A stretch of DNA of 64,000 nucleotides from Actinobacteria bacterium IMCC19121 (lineage in GTDB: Bacteria > Actinomycetota > Actinomycetes > Nanopelagicales > Nanopelagicaceae): NCBI GenBank assembly GCA_002284895.1, contig CP015605.1:62001-126000 (forward strand). The letters are read 5' to 3'. The translations under genes were made by a program, and so were the position numbers. Below are positions 55,527 through 63,862 of this stretch, piece after piece; position 1 is the first letter of the stretch; the number at the start of each line of letters is the position of its first letter. The notes beneath the pieces are model-generated. The model had not been told where the DNA came from. It was given only the letters and a program-made list of their open reading frames with translations, and ran no database searches.

Positions 55527-56309
55527 CTAAATATTCTTTAATGCCGCAAAACCAGCATCAACTCTTAAGTCGATTCCAGTTACATATGATGCCTTTGGAG
55601 AAGATAGGTACATCACTGCATCTGCAATTTCAGAAGGTTTTCCAATTCGACCAAGAACATTAGCTGCTTTAACTTTCTCTAAGAATTTTGCTGCTTCCTC
55701 GCGGTTCATACTTGCTAAATCTCTATCAAGCATGGGTGTATCAATTGTTCCGGGGGAAATTGTGTTGACACGAACTCCCATTTTCCCCGTCTCAAGCGCT
55801 AATGTCCGAGCAGCTGCAATAAGGCCAGATTTAGTGGCTGCATATACAACACATCCAAATAAACTCATTACAGCCTGTACTGATGAAATAAAAATTATGC
55901 TGCCCTTGCCAGCTTTTTCCATTTGCCGCAATGACTCTTGTGCGCAAAGAAGAGGCCCTTTTAAATTAACTGCAATCGTGCGATCCATGTCCTTTTCGCC
56001 CATAGATAGATAATCTGTATACAAAGCAATTCCAGCGGCTGCAACCATTATTGTGCAGTGGCCAAATTCCTTCTCTGAAAATTCAAAGGCTGACTTAACA
56101 CTCTCACTATCCGCAACATCGCATTGAAGCACCTTTAAATCTCCACCTCTTTCGGTGGATAGCAACTTAGTTTCCTCTAGTCCCGCACCATCTACGTCGA
56201 GAGCAAGTACTTTTGCTCCGGATGAAGCCAACGCAAGGCAAATTTCACGTCCAAGTCCTGCGGCACCACCCGTAACTACCGCTACTTCTCCTACAAATTC
56301 ATTATTCAT
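55527..56309 (-). CDS. SDR-family oxidoreductase
   Basis: From ATG at 56309 (AGAGG upstream) the product is 260 residues, MNNEFVGEVAVVTGGAAGLG. It has the cofactor site TGGAAGLGREI, the Ser in SSVQAVMS, the catalytic YAATKSG and the C-terminal SYVTGIDLRVDAG. The Asp in ALDVDG suggests NAD. It may oxidise a sugar or a 2-keto-3-deoxy acid. Confidence 0.88.
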   Translation of the reverse strand: MNNEFVGEVAVVTGGAAGLGREICLALASSGAKVLALDVDGAGLEETKLLSTERGGDLKVLQCDVADSESVKSAFEFSEKEFGHCTIMVAAAGIALYTDYLSMGEKDMDRTIAVNLKGPLLCAQESLRQMEKAGKGSIIFISSVQAVMSLFGCVVYAATKSGLIAAARTLALETGKMGVRVNTISPGTIDTPMLDRDLASMNREEAAKFLEKVKAANVLGRIGKPSEIADAVMYLSSPKASYVTGIDLRVDAGFAALKNI

Positions 56310-56314
56310 GGCAA

Positions 56315-57490
56315 TCAACCTCTCTTGCGATACTTAGACCTTAGGACTGAATCTACGCTTACAGCCGCTAGTAAAACTAGTCCGGTGACGATTAGTTTGG
56401 TCTCTGATCCGAAATTCATCAGATCCATCCCATTGGAAATAAAACCAATCACAAGAGTTCCCAAAACAGCCGCCCAGACGGAGCCACGCCCACCAAACAA
56501 ACTCGTGCCACCGATAACTGCGGCAGCAATCGCGTTGAGCAATAGGTCACTACCACCGCTCTGCGTGCTGACTGCTAAAAGACGTGAGGAAGCAAATATT
56601 CCACCTGTTGCAGCCAAAATTGCACCCATGATGAATACAGCTACTTTGACTCGCTTAACATTGATTCCAACACGACTTGCAGCCTCTAAATTTCCTCCGA
56701 TTGCAAAAAGATTTCTTCCAAAGCGTGTTCGTCTAGTGATGTAGTCAATAATAGATACAACTATGAGAAGGAAGACCAAGGCTCCAGAGACTCCTCTATT
56801 TGAATTAAGGAGTCTGACCAGACCAAGGGCAATAAATGCAAGCAAAAGGATCTTGATTATGCTGCCTCTTACAGATTTGAGTTTTAATCCCGCTTTTTTA
56901 CGTTTTCTAAAGTTGTTGAAAATACTCAATGAATAAATAAAAATCGCAATTAGAGCACAGTAGTAGCCCAGGCTTGGTGATAGATATGTTGACATTAGAG
57001 AACTAATGAAGCCGTCCGGAATATTGATGGTTCCACTGGAACGAAGAACTGTGAATTGGACACCTTGCCAGGTAAGTAATCCTGCAAGGGTTACTACGAA
57101 GCTCGGTAAACCAAATTTTGTAACAAAAAAACCATTTGATAAACCAATTGCCGCAGCTACCGCTACTCCAATTGCAATCGAGCTTGCCGGTGACCAACCG
57201 TTAGATACATTCAAACTAATAATGATTGAAGCAGCTAGTCCACTTACAACTCCCACTGATAAATCAATTTCACCGATTAGCAACATCAAAACTGAGCCTG
57301 TAGCAATCAATGCGAGAGGCACATTCTGAGAAATTAAGTTTGCTAAATTTTCACCTGATAGGAAGCGACTATTTAAAGTTTGGAAAATAATCGAAAGCAA
57401 TAGAAGTGAGATTCCGACTGGCAAAACAGAAAAGTCAGCCGTTAATTGACTTCTAAACCACAATTTGACTACTTGCCCTTGTTTTTGCAT
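56315..57490 (-). CDS. Sugar ABC transporter permease (XylH/RbsC type)
   Basis: The 391-residue membrane protein has the CUT2 permease pattern LMLLIGEIDLSVGVVSGLAA, TKFGLPSFVVTLAGLLTWQG and GGTSLFGGRGSVWAAVLGTL. The long middle insert of about 60 residues around NNFRKRKKAGLKL is the XylH type. It transports pentoses or similar sugars with the ATPase and binding protein upstream. Confidence 0.9.
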   Translation of the reverse strand: MQKQGQVVKLWFRSQLTADFSVLPVGISLLLLSIIFQTLNSRFLSGENLANLISQNVPLALIATGSVLMLLIGEIDLSVGVVSGLAASIIISLNVSNGWSPASSIAIGVAVAAAIGLSNGFFVTKFGLPSFVVTLAGLLTWQGVQFTVLRSSGTINIPDGFISSLMSTYLSPSLGYYCALIAIFIYSLSIFNNFRKRKKAGLKLKSVRGSIIKILLLAFIALGLVRLLNSNRGVSGALVFLLIVVSIIDYITRRTRFGRNLFAIGGNLEAASRVGINVKRVKVAVFIMGAILAATGGIFASSRLLAVSTQSGGSDLLLNAIAAAVIGGTSLFGGRGSVWAAVLGTLVIGFISNGMDLMNFGSETKLIVTGLVLLAAVSVDSVLRSKYRKRG

Positions 57491-57531
57491 TGTATTTTAC
57501 TCCTAAATTCTACAAGTGTTTGTGGGTGGCA

Positions 57532-58287
57532 CTAGTTGAAACTCTTGCTACCAGTGATTGCAGCAACGACATCATCTGAAGTTATCTTTTTTGTCTCGAA
57601 ATTTGCTACGACCTTGCCAAGTCTTAAGACCACGACGCGGTCAGAGACCTCCAAAACTTCGGAAATATTATGACTTATCACTAAAACTCCGATTCCTCGA
57701 TCAGCCAATCGTCGAATAAGTTTTAGAACTTCAACTTTTTGCGCAACACCTAAGGCCGCAGTCGGTTCATCAAGAAGCACGACTTTTGGTTCTCCAATTA
57801 ATGATCTAGCGATTGCGATTGTTTGTCTTTGTCCACCTGAAAGATTGCCAACCTTTATGTCAATCTCTCGTATCTGACCTACATTGAGTTCTTTTAACAG
57901 TTCTAGGACTTTAGACTCCATTGCTTCCTCGTTTAGTGGAGAAAGCGGAATACCATTTTGAATTTCTCTACCAAGAAAGAGGTTTGAGACAACACTTAAA
58001 TTGTCACAAAGGGCGAGATCTTGATAGATGACAGCAATGCCAGCTCTTGTTGCTTCCATTGGACCGCGAAAAACCACCGGCTCGCCATCAAAGAGGATAT
58101 TGCCTTGATCCGGCGGAATCACTCCCGCTGCAATTTTTACTAAAGTTGATTTTCCGGCCCCGTTATCGCCAACCAGAGCGATAACTTCGCCGGCCAGAAC
58201 TGAAAGTTGAATACCTGAGAGCGCATTAACTGCACCAAAGGTTTTATCAATATTATTTAGTTCAAGTACTTTCTTACCGACTGTCAT
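57532..58287 (-). CDS. Sugar ABC transporter ATP-binding protein (single domain)
   Basis: The 251-residue ATPase has GDNGAGKSTLVKIAAG, the signature NLSGGQRQTIAIA and LLDEPTAALG. It is half the length of RbsA/XylG, which carry two ATPase domains, so it must dimerise. This form is common beside XylH-type permeases in Actinobacteria. Confidence 0.93.
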   Translation of the reverse strand: MTVGKKVLELNNIDKTFGAVNALSGIQLSVLAGEVIALVGDNGAGKSTLVKIAAGVIPPDQGNILFDGEPVVFRGPMEATRAGIAVIYQDLALCDNLSVVSNLFLGREIQNGIPLSPLNEEAMESKVLELLKELNVGQIREIDIKVGNLSGGQRQTIAIARSLIGEPKVVLLDEPTAALGVAQKVEVLKLIRRLADRGIGVLVISHNISEVLEVSDRVVVLRLGKVVANFETKKITSDDVVAAITGSKSFN

Positions 58288-58306
58288 ATTGAGCCCCTAA
58301 ATTCAT

Positions 58307-58350
58307 AGTAGGGCTAATGGGCACCATTATTGGCGCACATTAGCCCTACT
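58307..58350 (-). promoter_or_regulatory. 13-bp hairpin after the binding-protein gene
   Basis: AGTAGGGCTAATG (58307-58319) pairs perfectly with CATTAGCCCTACT (58338-58350) across an 18-base loop, in the 86-base gap between the binding protein and the ATPase. No U-tract follows. It has the same position relative to the binding-protein gene as the hairpins in the other three importers. Confidence 0.75.
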
Positions 58351-58373
58351 CCCCCTGGAATTTGCTTAGTTCT

Positions 58374-59492
58374 TTACTTCTTTATACCTGCTGCAGTACA
58401 AGCAGCTTCGTACGCAGGCGTACAAATATCTGCAGCAGTTGTGTATCCACCATCAATCATCACTTTCTTTAGATTTGCCTTAGTGATTGAAATAGCTGGA
58501 TCAACAAGAGTTGGTACCTTCCACGCACCGTTATTACTTGTTGTTTTATAGACCTTTGCTGACAAAGGCTTCTTGTTCAGCACATCCCATGCAGCTGTAG
58601 CAGCAAATGCTGCAGCTTGCTTGAGTGGACGGAATATGGTCATGTATTGCTCGCCAGCCAAAATGCGTTGTGCTTCAGCTGTATCAGCATCTTGTCCCGA
58701 AACTGGATGCTTTGAAGGATCAATTCCCGCTGCCTTCATTGATGCAATGATGCCACCGGCAGTTCCGCCGTTGGCAGCATAAACAGCACCAAAGCCATCC
58801 TTACCATATTGTGTAATCCACTGATCCATTTGAGCTTGTGCTTTTGCAGGGTCCCATCCTGGCGTATCAAACTCTGCCAAAATCTTTACTCCTGCTGCTT
58901 TGAATGCATCTTGTGCACCCTTCTTGAAAAGTGCTGCATCGCTAGTTGTAATTGAACCGTGAACCATCAATACAGGCTTGTCAGATATACCAAGTGCTTT
59001 TGTCCCTGCCATTAGTGATAGGGCCTGCATTTTTCCGATTTCAACTCCATCATGCGTTACATATGCTTTTACATTTTTTGATCCCATAACTAGTCGCTCG
59101 TAAGCAACCACAGGTACACCCTTTTTGGCCGCTAAGTCTGCAATAACTTTAGCTGCCTTACCATCTACTGGGCATAGAACTAGAATCTTTGCACCAGCAG
59201 CAAGTGCCGCTTCAGCTTGTTGTTGCTGCTTTGCAGCATCTTCATTCTGTGCGTTGTAATGAAGAACTGTACATGTTGGACATAACTTCTTAATCTGCTT
59301 TTCAAAATAAGGCTTATCCAACTGCTCAAAACGTGGAACGCCGTTCTGTGGCAATAAGAAAGCAATCTTGACATTCTTCATGTCGGCAGAGCTTGCAACC
59401 GTTGGTATTGCAGCGCTTCCCAATAGTGAAGTTAGTCCTAGAGATACAACTACAAGCAGTGCTTTTACTCTTTTCTTCTTTTGCGTGACCAT
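58374..59492 (-). CDS. Sugar ABC transporter substrate-binding protein (periplasmic type 1)
   Basis: From ATG at 59492 (GGGGG five bases upstream) the product is 372 residues, MVTQKKKRVKALLVVVSLGL, a Sec signal. Longer in-frame starts lack a Shine-Dalgarno. The mature part is an XylF/RbsB-like protein: FLLPQNGVPRFEQLDKPYF, NAQNEDAAKQQQQAEAALA, AVYAANGGTAGGI and SGQDADTAEAQRILAG. Sugar identity unknown; xylose or another pentose is plausible. Confidence 0.9.
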   Translation of the reverse strand: MVTQKKKRVKALLVVVSLGLTSLLGSAAIPTVASSADMKNVKIAFLLPQNGVPRFEQLDKPYFEKQIKKLCPTCTVLHYNAQNEDAAKQQQQAEAALAAGAKILVLCPVDGKAAKVIADLAAKKGVPVVAYERLVMGSKNVKAYVTHDGVEIGKMQALSLMAGTKALGISDKPVLMVHGSITTSDAALFKKGAQDAFKAAGVKILAEFDTPGWDPAKAQAQMDQWITQYGKDGFGAVYAANGGTAGGIIASMKAAGIDPSKHPVSGQDADTAEAQRILAGEQYMTIFRPLKQAAAFAATAAWDVLNKKPLSAKVYKTTSNNGAWKVPTLVDPAISITKANLKKVMIDGGYTTAADICTPAYEAACTAAGIKK

Positions 59493-59519
59493 TTTTCCCC
59501 CTGAATGGTGCTTCATTGT

Positions 59520-59586
59520 GACCCTGTCTGAGTCATTTGCCACACAGTAAGGTTATTGAGACCCTGTAGTCAAGCGTTTGACTCAG
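59520..59586 (-). promoter_or_regulatory. Repeats in the promoter region of the sugar ABC operon
   Basis: GACCCTGT occurs twice, 40 bases apart (59520-59527 and 59560-59567), and CTGAGTCA (59528-59535) is the inverted copy of TGACTCAG (59579-59586). They lie in the 128-base gap between the enolase-family gene and the binding protein. A weak minus-strand promoter, TTGACT with 17 bases to TTACTG, spans them. They are probably operators of an unknown regulator. A run of seven G (59605-59611) lies beside them. Confidence 0.45.
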
Positions 59587-59620
59587 GAAGTTCCCCTATT
59601 TTTTGGGGGGGAGGAGCTTG

Positions 59621-60760
59621 CTACTTGAGGCAGGAGGCGGGTATATCCTTTAAGGCTCCAAATTCATCAGAAACCTGTTGTTTCGTTATCCAATCGTAAT
59701 CAACGATCTTTCCTAATCCAATCGAAGTCGTAAGGGGCTTCATTAGTCCGTCAAAAATAACTGGCTGTTCTAATCCATCATCCATTGGATGAACTCCGGT
59801 GCCAGGTATGCCCCATTCAATCGGCACATCTTTGAAACCAAAAATAGGAAGCAATCTGGAGTGCAGGTGCGGGAACATATGAGGTGAAACTTTCACTCCA
59901 GCAACTTTTGCTCTCTCAAGTGAACTTTGTAGTCCAGTTACTCCCCCATTAGTTGTGGCATCGACACGAATTATGTCAACTGCTTTAGCAGTGAGTAATG
60001 CTTCTGGATGATACGAACCCCCTTGTTCATCACCCATTGCAATTGGAGTCTTTGACCCTTGTCGAACCCTTGCAACCATAGCTGCATCACCCGGTGGGAC
60101 AACATCTTCTATCCATCCCAAATTTAAATCACGAATGCGGTTTTCAAACTCGAGTACAGCTTCACTTGTCCGCAAAACCATATTGATATCAAAGCCAACC
60201 CAATCATTCTGCGCAGCTTCACGAGCGGCACGTAGCCTTGCTTCAGACAGATCTAAATCTGGAGAAATTGGAATCTTAAATCTGTTCCAACCTTTCTTCT
60301 TTAAATCAACAATCTGATTTGCAAGCTCCTCTGGCGACATGGTGGGTGGATATCCAACAATTGCGGTAGCAGGAAGTTCGGAAAGCTCTCCCCCAAGTAC
60401 TTCTTGGAAAGACTGCTTGCGATGTCTTGCTAATGCATCCCAACAAGCTATATCTACTAAAGACAATGCACGCATCCCAATTCCTGCAGCGTGCACTGCG
60501 TGATTTGTCCATAAAGCCCCGTAATACAGCTGTTTTGGGTCATCAATTTCACGTCCCACGTAGCATGGTGCAATAGAGCGATGCACAATCGCCGATACTG
60601 GACCGTCTCTTGTTAATCCATATGCAAAACCAGCAGTTCCATCTTCTAAATCCACCCTAACCAAAGCAAACTCACGGTGATCCATGATCCAATTACCATA
60701 AATTATTGGTACTGGAAGAATATGGTTAATGGTTGCAACACGGACTTTGGTTATCTTCAT
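59621..60760 (-). CDS. Enolase-superfamily sugar-acid dehydratase (mandelate racemase type)
   Basis: The 379-residue protein has the superfamily order: catalytic K162 in NRFKIPI, metal ligands D191 (GFDINMV), E218 (GWIEDVV) and D244/E245 (MGDEQGG), then the D267-H294 dyad (IIRVDATTNGG and VSPHMFPH). This is the mandelate racemase subgroup, most of whose members dehydrate aldonic acids to 2-keto-3-deoxy acids. The exact substrate is not readable. Confidence 0.88.
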   Translation of the reverse strand: MKITKVRVATINHILPVPIIYGNWIMDHREFALVRVDLEDGTAGFAYGLTRDGPVSAIVHRSIAPCYVGREIDDPKQLYYGALWTNHAVHAAGIGMRALSLVDIACWDALARHRKQSFQEVLGGELSELPATAIVGYPPTMSPEELANQIVDLKKKGWNRFKIPISPDLDLSEARLRAAREAAQNDWVGFDINMVLRTSEAVLEFENRIRDLNLGWIEDVVPPGDAAMVARVRQGSKTPIAMGDEQGGSYHPEALLTAKAVDIIRVDATTNGGVTGLQSSLERAKVAGVKVSPHMFPHLHSRLLPIFGFKDVPIEWGIPGTGVHPMDDGLEQPVIFDGLMKPLTTSIGLGKIVDYDWITKQQVSDEFGALKDIPASCLK

Positions 60761-60763
60761 TAT

Positions 60764-61567
60764 TTATGCAATCAGATATCCGTCGTCACACATTATTGTG
60801 TGACCATTTACTAATTCTGAGGCATCACTTGCTAGGAAGATTGCGGCACCGATGAGTTCGCGTGGAAGGCCAAGTCGGTCTCGAAGCATTCTTGACTTTA
60901 TAAAGTCTGCAGTAACTGAGGATGTTGCAGCACCCTTCTTTGTCAGAGGTGAATCCATCAAGGTAGGACCAATGCCATTTACTCTTACGCCTCTTGTTCC
61001 CCACTCAAGAGCAAAAGACCTAGTTAACTGTACGACTCCACCTTTTGAAGCGTTGTATGCACTTGCAAGGGGGTAAGCATTGAATCCACCAATAGATGCA
61101 ATATTTATAATGTTACCTTTCCCTTGCTTAAGCATTATGTTTCCAAAAACTTGACCGGCCAAATAGGTGCCTTTGAGGTTGAGATTGAGGATGAAATCTA
61201 ATTTATCTTCTGGGAAATCCTCAGCCGGGCACCTAAATGCAGCACCAGCACTATTAACCAAAATATCGACGCTAGAGAATTTCTTGAGAATCTTTTCTGA
61301 GGTCTGCTCGAGTGCACTTTTTGAAGTCACATCACATTCAAAGATCTCTGCAACTCCCCCTTGGGAGGAAATAGAAGATTGAGTCGCCTTCATCCCTTCA
61401 ACATTGACATCAAGTAAGGCAACTTTAACTCCGACTTGGGCGTAGCCAATTGCTATGGCTGCACCTAATCCACTGCCACCGCCTGTGACAACTGCAGTTC
61501 GGCCCGTTAAATCAAATAAGTTGCTCGCATAGCCATCTGGCACGACATTATCTTCGGAATCAGGCAT
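60764..61567 (-). CDS. SDR-family oxidoreductase
   Basis: The 267-residue protein has TGGGSGLGAAIAIGY, the Asp of ALLDVNVEG favouring NAD, NSAGAAF, IASIGGFNAYPLASAYNASK with the catalytic Tyr-Lys, and VNGHTIMCDDGY. It may be the sugar dehydrogenase or the 2-keto-3-deoxy-acid dehydrogenase of this cluster. AGAAGGAA precedes its ATG. Confidence 0.88.
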   Translation of the reverse strand: MPDSEDNVVPDGYASNLFDLTGRTAVVTGGGSGLGAAIAIGYAQVGVKVALLDVNVEGMKATQSSISSQGGVAEIFECDVTSKSALEQTSEKILKKFSSVDILVNSAGAAFRCPAEDFPEDKLDFILNLNLKGTYLAGQVFGNIMLKQGKGNIINIASIGGFNAYPLASAYNASKGGVVQLTRSFALEWGTRGVRVNGIGPTLMDSPLTKKGAATSSVTADFIKSRMLRDRLGLPRELIGAAIFLASDASELVNGHTIMCDDGYLIA

Positions 61568-61573
61568 TTCCTT

Positions 61574-62560
61574 CTACTTTCTACTCGCACTTACATGTTG
61601 TAAAAGCGAATCTAAAGAGGGGCCTTCACTGGCAAGTACCACTTCAATTGCTTTTGCAACCCGTACGCCGATAGTCGATTTCAACTCCTCTAAATCTTTT
61701 TCCGTGAGATCTCCTTGTTTAATGAGTTTTGCTGCAGCGATATCTAGTGGATCGCGTTTCTTCCACTCATCTAGTTCGCCAGGTGTGCGGTACGTTGCAG
61801 GATCAGCACGTGAATGTCCACTAAATCTATATGTCTTAGCTTCGATGAGTGAAGGCCCATTGCCCGCTCGTGCAAAATCTACCGCTGCCGATATTGACTT
61901 TATTACTGCATCAATATCCTGCCCGTCGACAATCTCTTTTCGCATGGCATATGAATCTGCCCGATCTGCTAAGTCGCTAATGGGAGTACTCAAATTAATT
62001 CTTGTGTACTCCCCATATAAATTGTTTTCAATCACAAAGATGATAGGAAGCTTGAAAATGCTCGCCATATTTAATGTTTCATGGAATGCACCAATATTTG
62101 TAGAGCCATCTCCGAAAATAGTTAGCGCTACTGAATCATTTTTCTTAAGCTTTGCAGCAAGGGCTACTCCTGCAGCTACAGGCAAACCTGCTCCAACAAT
62201 TGCAAATGTTGGCATTAGTCCGACAGAAGCATCCATTAGGTGCATTGATCCACCCATGCCACCAGAACAACCAATTACTCGTCCACAAATCTCCCCAAGT
62301 ACGCCCTCGGGCGAAACTCCTAAGGCTAAAGCGGCAGCATGTCCACGATATGTGCAGGTAACCACATCAGTTGGTCTTAAGACGCTTGCGATTCCAACTG
62401 AGACTGCTTCCTGTCCATTAGCTAAGTGTGTGCTTCCGCGAACATGACCGTCGTTATAAAGTGTTTGAATACTCTCTTCAACTGCTCGAATCTCAAGCAT
62501 TCTTTCAAGACGTCCTAGCTCGGTATTGAGTGCTTGGCGCCTTACAAGTGATGTTGTCAT
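61574..62560 (-). CDS. 2-oxo-acid / acetoin dehydrogenase E1, alpha subunit
   Basis: The 328-residue protein has HLANGQEAVSVGIASVL, the YRGHAAALALGV active-site region, and the thiamine-diphosphate motif GDGSTNIGAFHETLN with NN at its end (IENNLYGEY). It pairs with the beta subunit encoded just before it. No E2 or E3 gene is seen, so either a distant E2 is shared or the enzyme works as a stand-alone ThDP dehydrogenase/lyase on a cluster intermediate. Confidence 0.88.
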   Translation of the reverse strand: MTTSLVRRQALNTELGRLERMLEIRAVEESIQTLYNDGHVRGSTHLANGQEAVSVGIASVLRPTDVVTCTYRGHAAALALGVSPEGVLGEICGRVIGCSGGMGGSMHLMDASVGLMPTFAIVGAGLPVAAGVALAAKLKKNDSVALTIFGDGSTNIGAFHETLNMASIFKLPIIFVIENNLYGEYTRINLSTPISDLADRADSYAMRKEIVDGQDIDAVIKSISAAVDFARAGNGPSLIEAKTYRFSGHSRADPATYRTPGELDEWKKRDPLDIAAAKLIKQGDLTEKDLEELKSTIGVRVAKAIEVVLASEGPSLDSLLQHVSASRK

Positions 62561-63567
62561 GACTTAAATCCTTCCCACCATGGTGCTGGACATTTACCAG
62601 TTTTTAAGAGAGCTGTAATTTGAGATACAACGTATTCAGGGCTAGGTAAATAACGCTTTTCTAGCTCTTGAGCGTAAGGAATGGGTGCATCCGGGGAAGT
62701 TATCCGATGGGGCGGCGCTTTCAATTGTCCCCAAAGCTGAGAAACTACTTCAGAAGATATTTCAGTTCCCCACCCACCAGAATAAGAACTTTCTTCAACA
62801 ACTACCAAGCGCCCAGTCTTTGCAACACTCTTCATTACCGTTTCCTTATCCCACGGAATCAAGGTTTGTAGATCAATTATCTCTGCTGACCATTCACTTT
62901 GTGATTCCATAGCAGCCCTTGCAGTATGCACAGTGCTACCGATTGCAACAATTGTTACATCTGTACCTTGAGAGACAACATTTGCCTTGCCAATTGGAAT
63001 GATTCCTGCTTCACCAGTTACAACTTCACCGCGCTCACCGTAGAGAGCCTTATGTTCCAAGACAACAACTGGATCATTACTCCTAATGGCACTTCTTAAA
63101 AGTCCATACATTGACTGGGGACTTGAAGGAATCACCAGGCTGATGCCAGCATTTCCCCTAAACCATTGGTCCAATATTTGTGAATGTTGGCACCCAAAAC
63201 CTAAGCCAGCACCTGCAGCAGCACGAATGGTTAACGGAACCTCATATGCCCCTCTTGATAAGTAGCGATAGAAGGCACCTTGTGTTGTTAACTGGTCGAG
63301 GGCAACACCAATGAATTCGATAAACATCATTTCTACTACAGGGCGCATGCCCATAGCTGCCGCTCCAACCCCTGCTCCAAGAAAGGCCATCTCTGATATC
63401 GGGGTATCAATAACTCGCTCTTCGCCAAATTTTTCAATCAATCCTTCTGTTGCTTTAAATGGTCCACCAGAACCAATATCTTCTCCCATTAAGAAAACAG
63501 TTGGATCGCTCTCGAGTTCATCTGAAAGTGCTTGAATCACTGCTTGGCGAGTTCGCATTACTGTCAT
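62557..63567 (-). CDS. 2-oxo-acid / acetoin dehydrogenase E1, beta subunit
   Basis: The 336-residue protein has LMGEDIGSGGPFKATEGLIE, DTPISEMAFLGAGVGAA with the ThDP Glu, and the C-terminal VVVEESSYSGGWGTEI. It overlaps the alpha gene by 4 bases and the small upstream gene by 4 bases, so all three are cotranslated. Confidence 0.88.
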   Translation of the reverse strand: MTVMRTRQAVIQALSDELESDPTVFLMGEDIGSGGPFKATEGLIEKFGEERVIDTPISEMAFLGAGVGAAAMGMRPVVEMMFIEFIGVALDQLTTQGAFYRYLSRGAYEVPLTIRAAAGAGLGFGCQHSQILDQWFRGNAGISLVIPSSPQSMYGLLRSAIRSNDPVVVLEHKALYGERGEVVTGEAGIIPIGKANVVSQGTDVTIVAIGSTVHTARAAMESQSEWSAEIIDLQTLIPWDKETVMKSVAKTGRLVVVEESSYSGGWGTEISSEVVSQLWGQLKAPPHRITSPDAPIPYAQELEKRYLPSPEYVVSQITALLKTGKCPAPWWEGFKS

Positions 63568-63860
63568 TTCAGGTCTCCGTATTTCTTTGGGTCATTTGGG
63601 TGATCGGCAAGGGGCCAAATCTCAACCTCTAACCAGGGGAAAAAAGGTAAACTCGAAATTGCTGAATGTAGCTCTGTTGCATTGGGTGCAACCCAAATTC
63701 CAACATTAGATTTTTGGCCTGTCCTGCGCCATATCTTCTTTATTACGCCAGTTGCTGCTAATTCTGCAGCTCGTGCACTTTCTTCCTTAACTAATTGAGT
63801 TAGTAAGTCCTTATCTCCATCGGGTGGAAACTTATTTGTTATGTGCACCATAAATTCCAT
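63564..63860 (-). CDS. Muconolactone isomerase-like small protein
   Basis: The 98-residue protein starts MEFMVHITNKFPPD and has VKEESARAAELAATGVIKKI, RRTGQKSNVGIWVAPNATEL and SSLPFFPWLEVEIWPLADHP. This is the muconolactone delta-isomerase fold and length. In aromatic catabolism the enzyme moves a double bond in a lactone, but no aromatic genes are here. It may act on an unsaturated lactone or acid from the sugar-acid route. Confidence 0.8.
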   Translation of the reverse strand: MEFMVHITNKFPPDGDKDLLTQLVKEESARAAELAATGVIKKIWRRTGQKSNVGIWVAPNATELHSAISSLPFFPWLEVEIWPLADHPNDPKKYGDLK

Positions 63861-63862
63861 TT

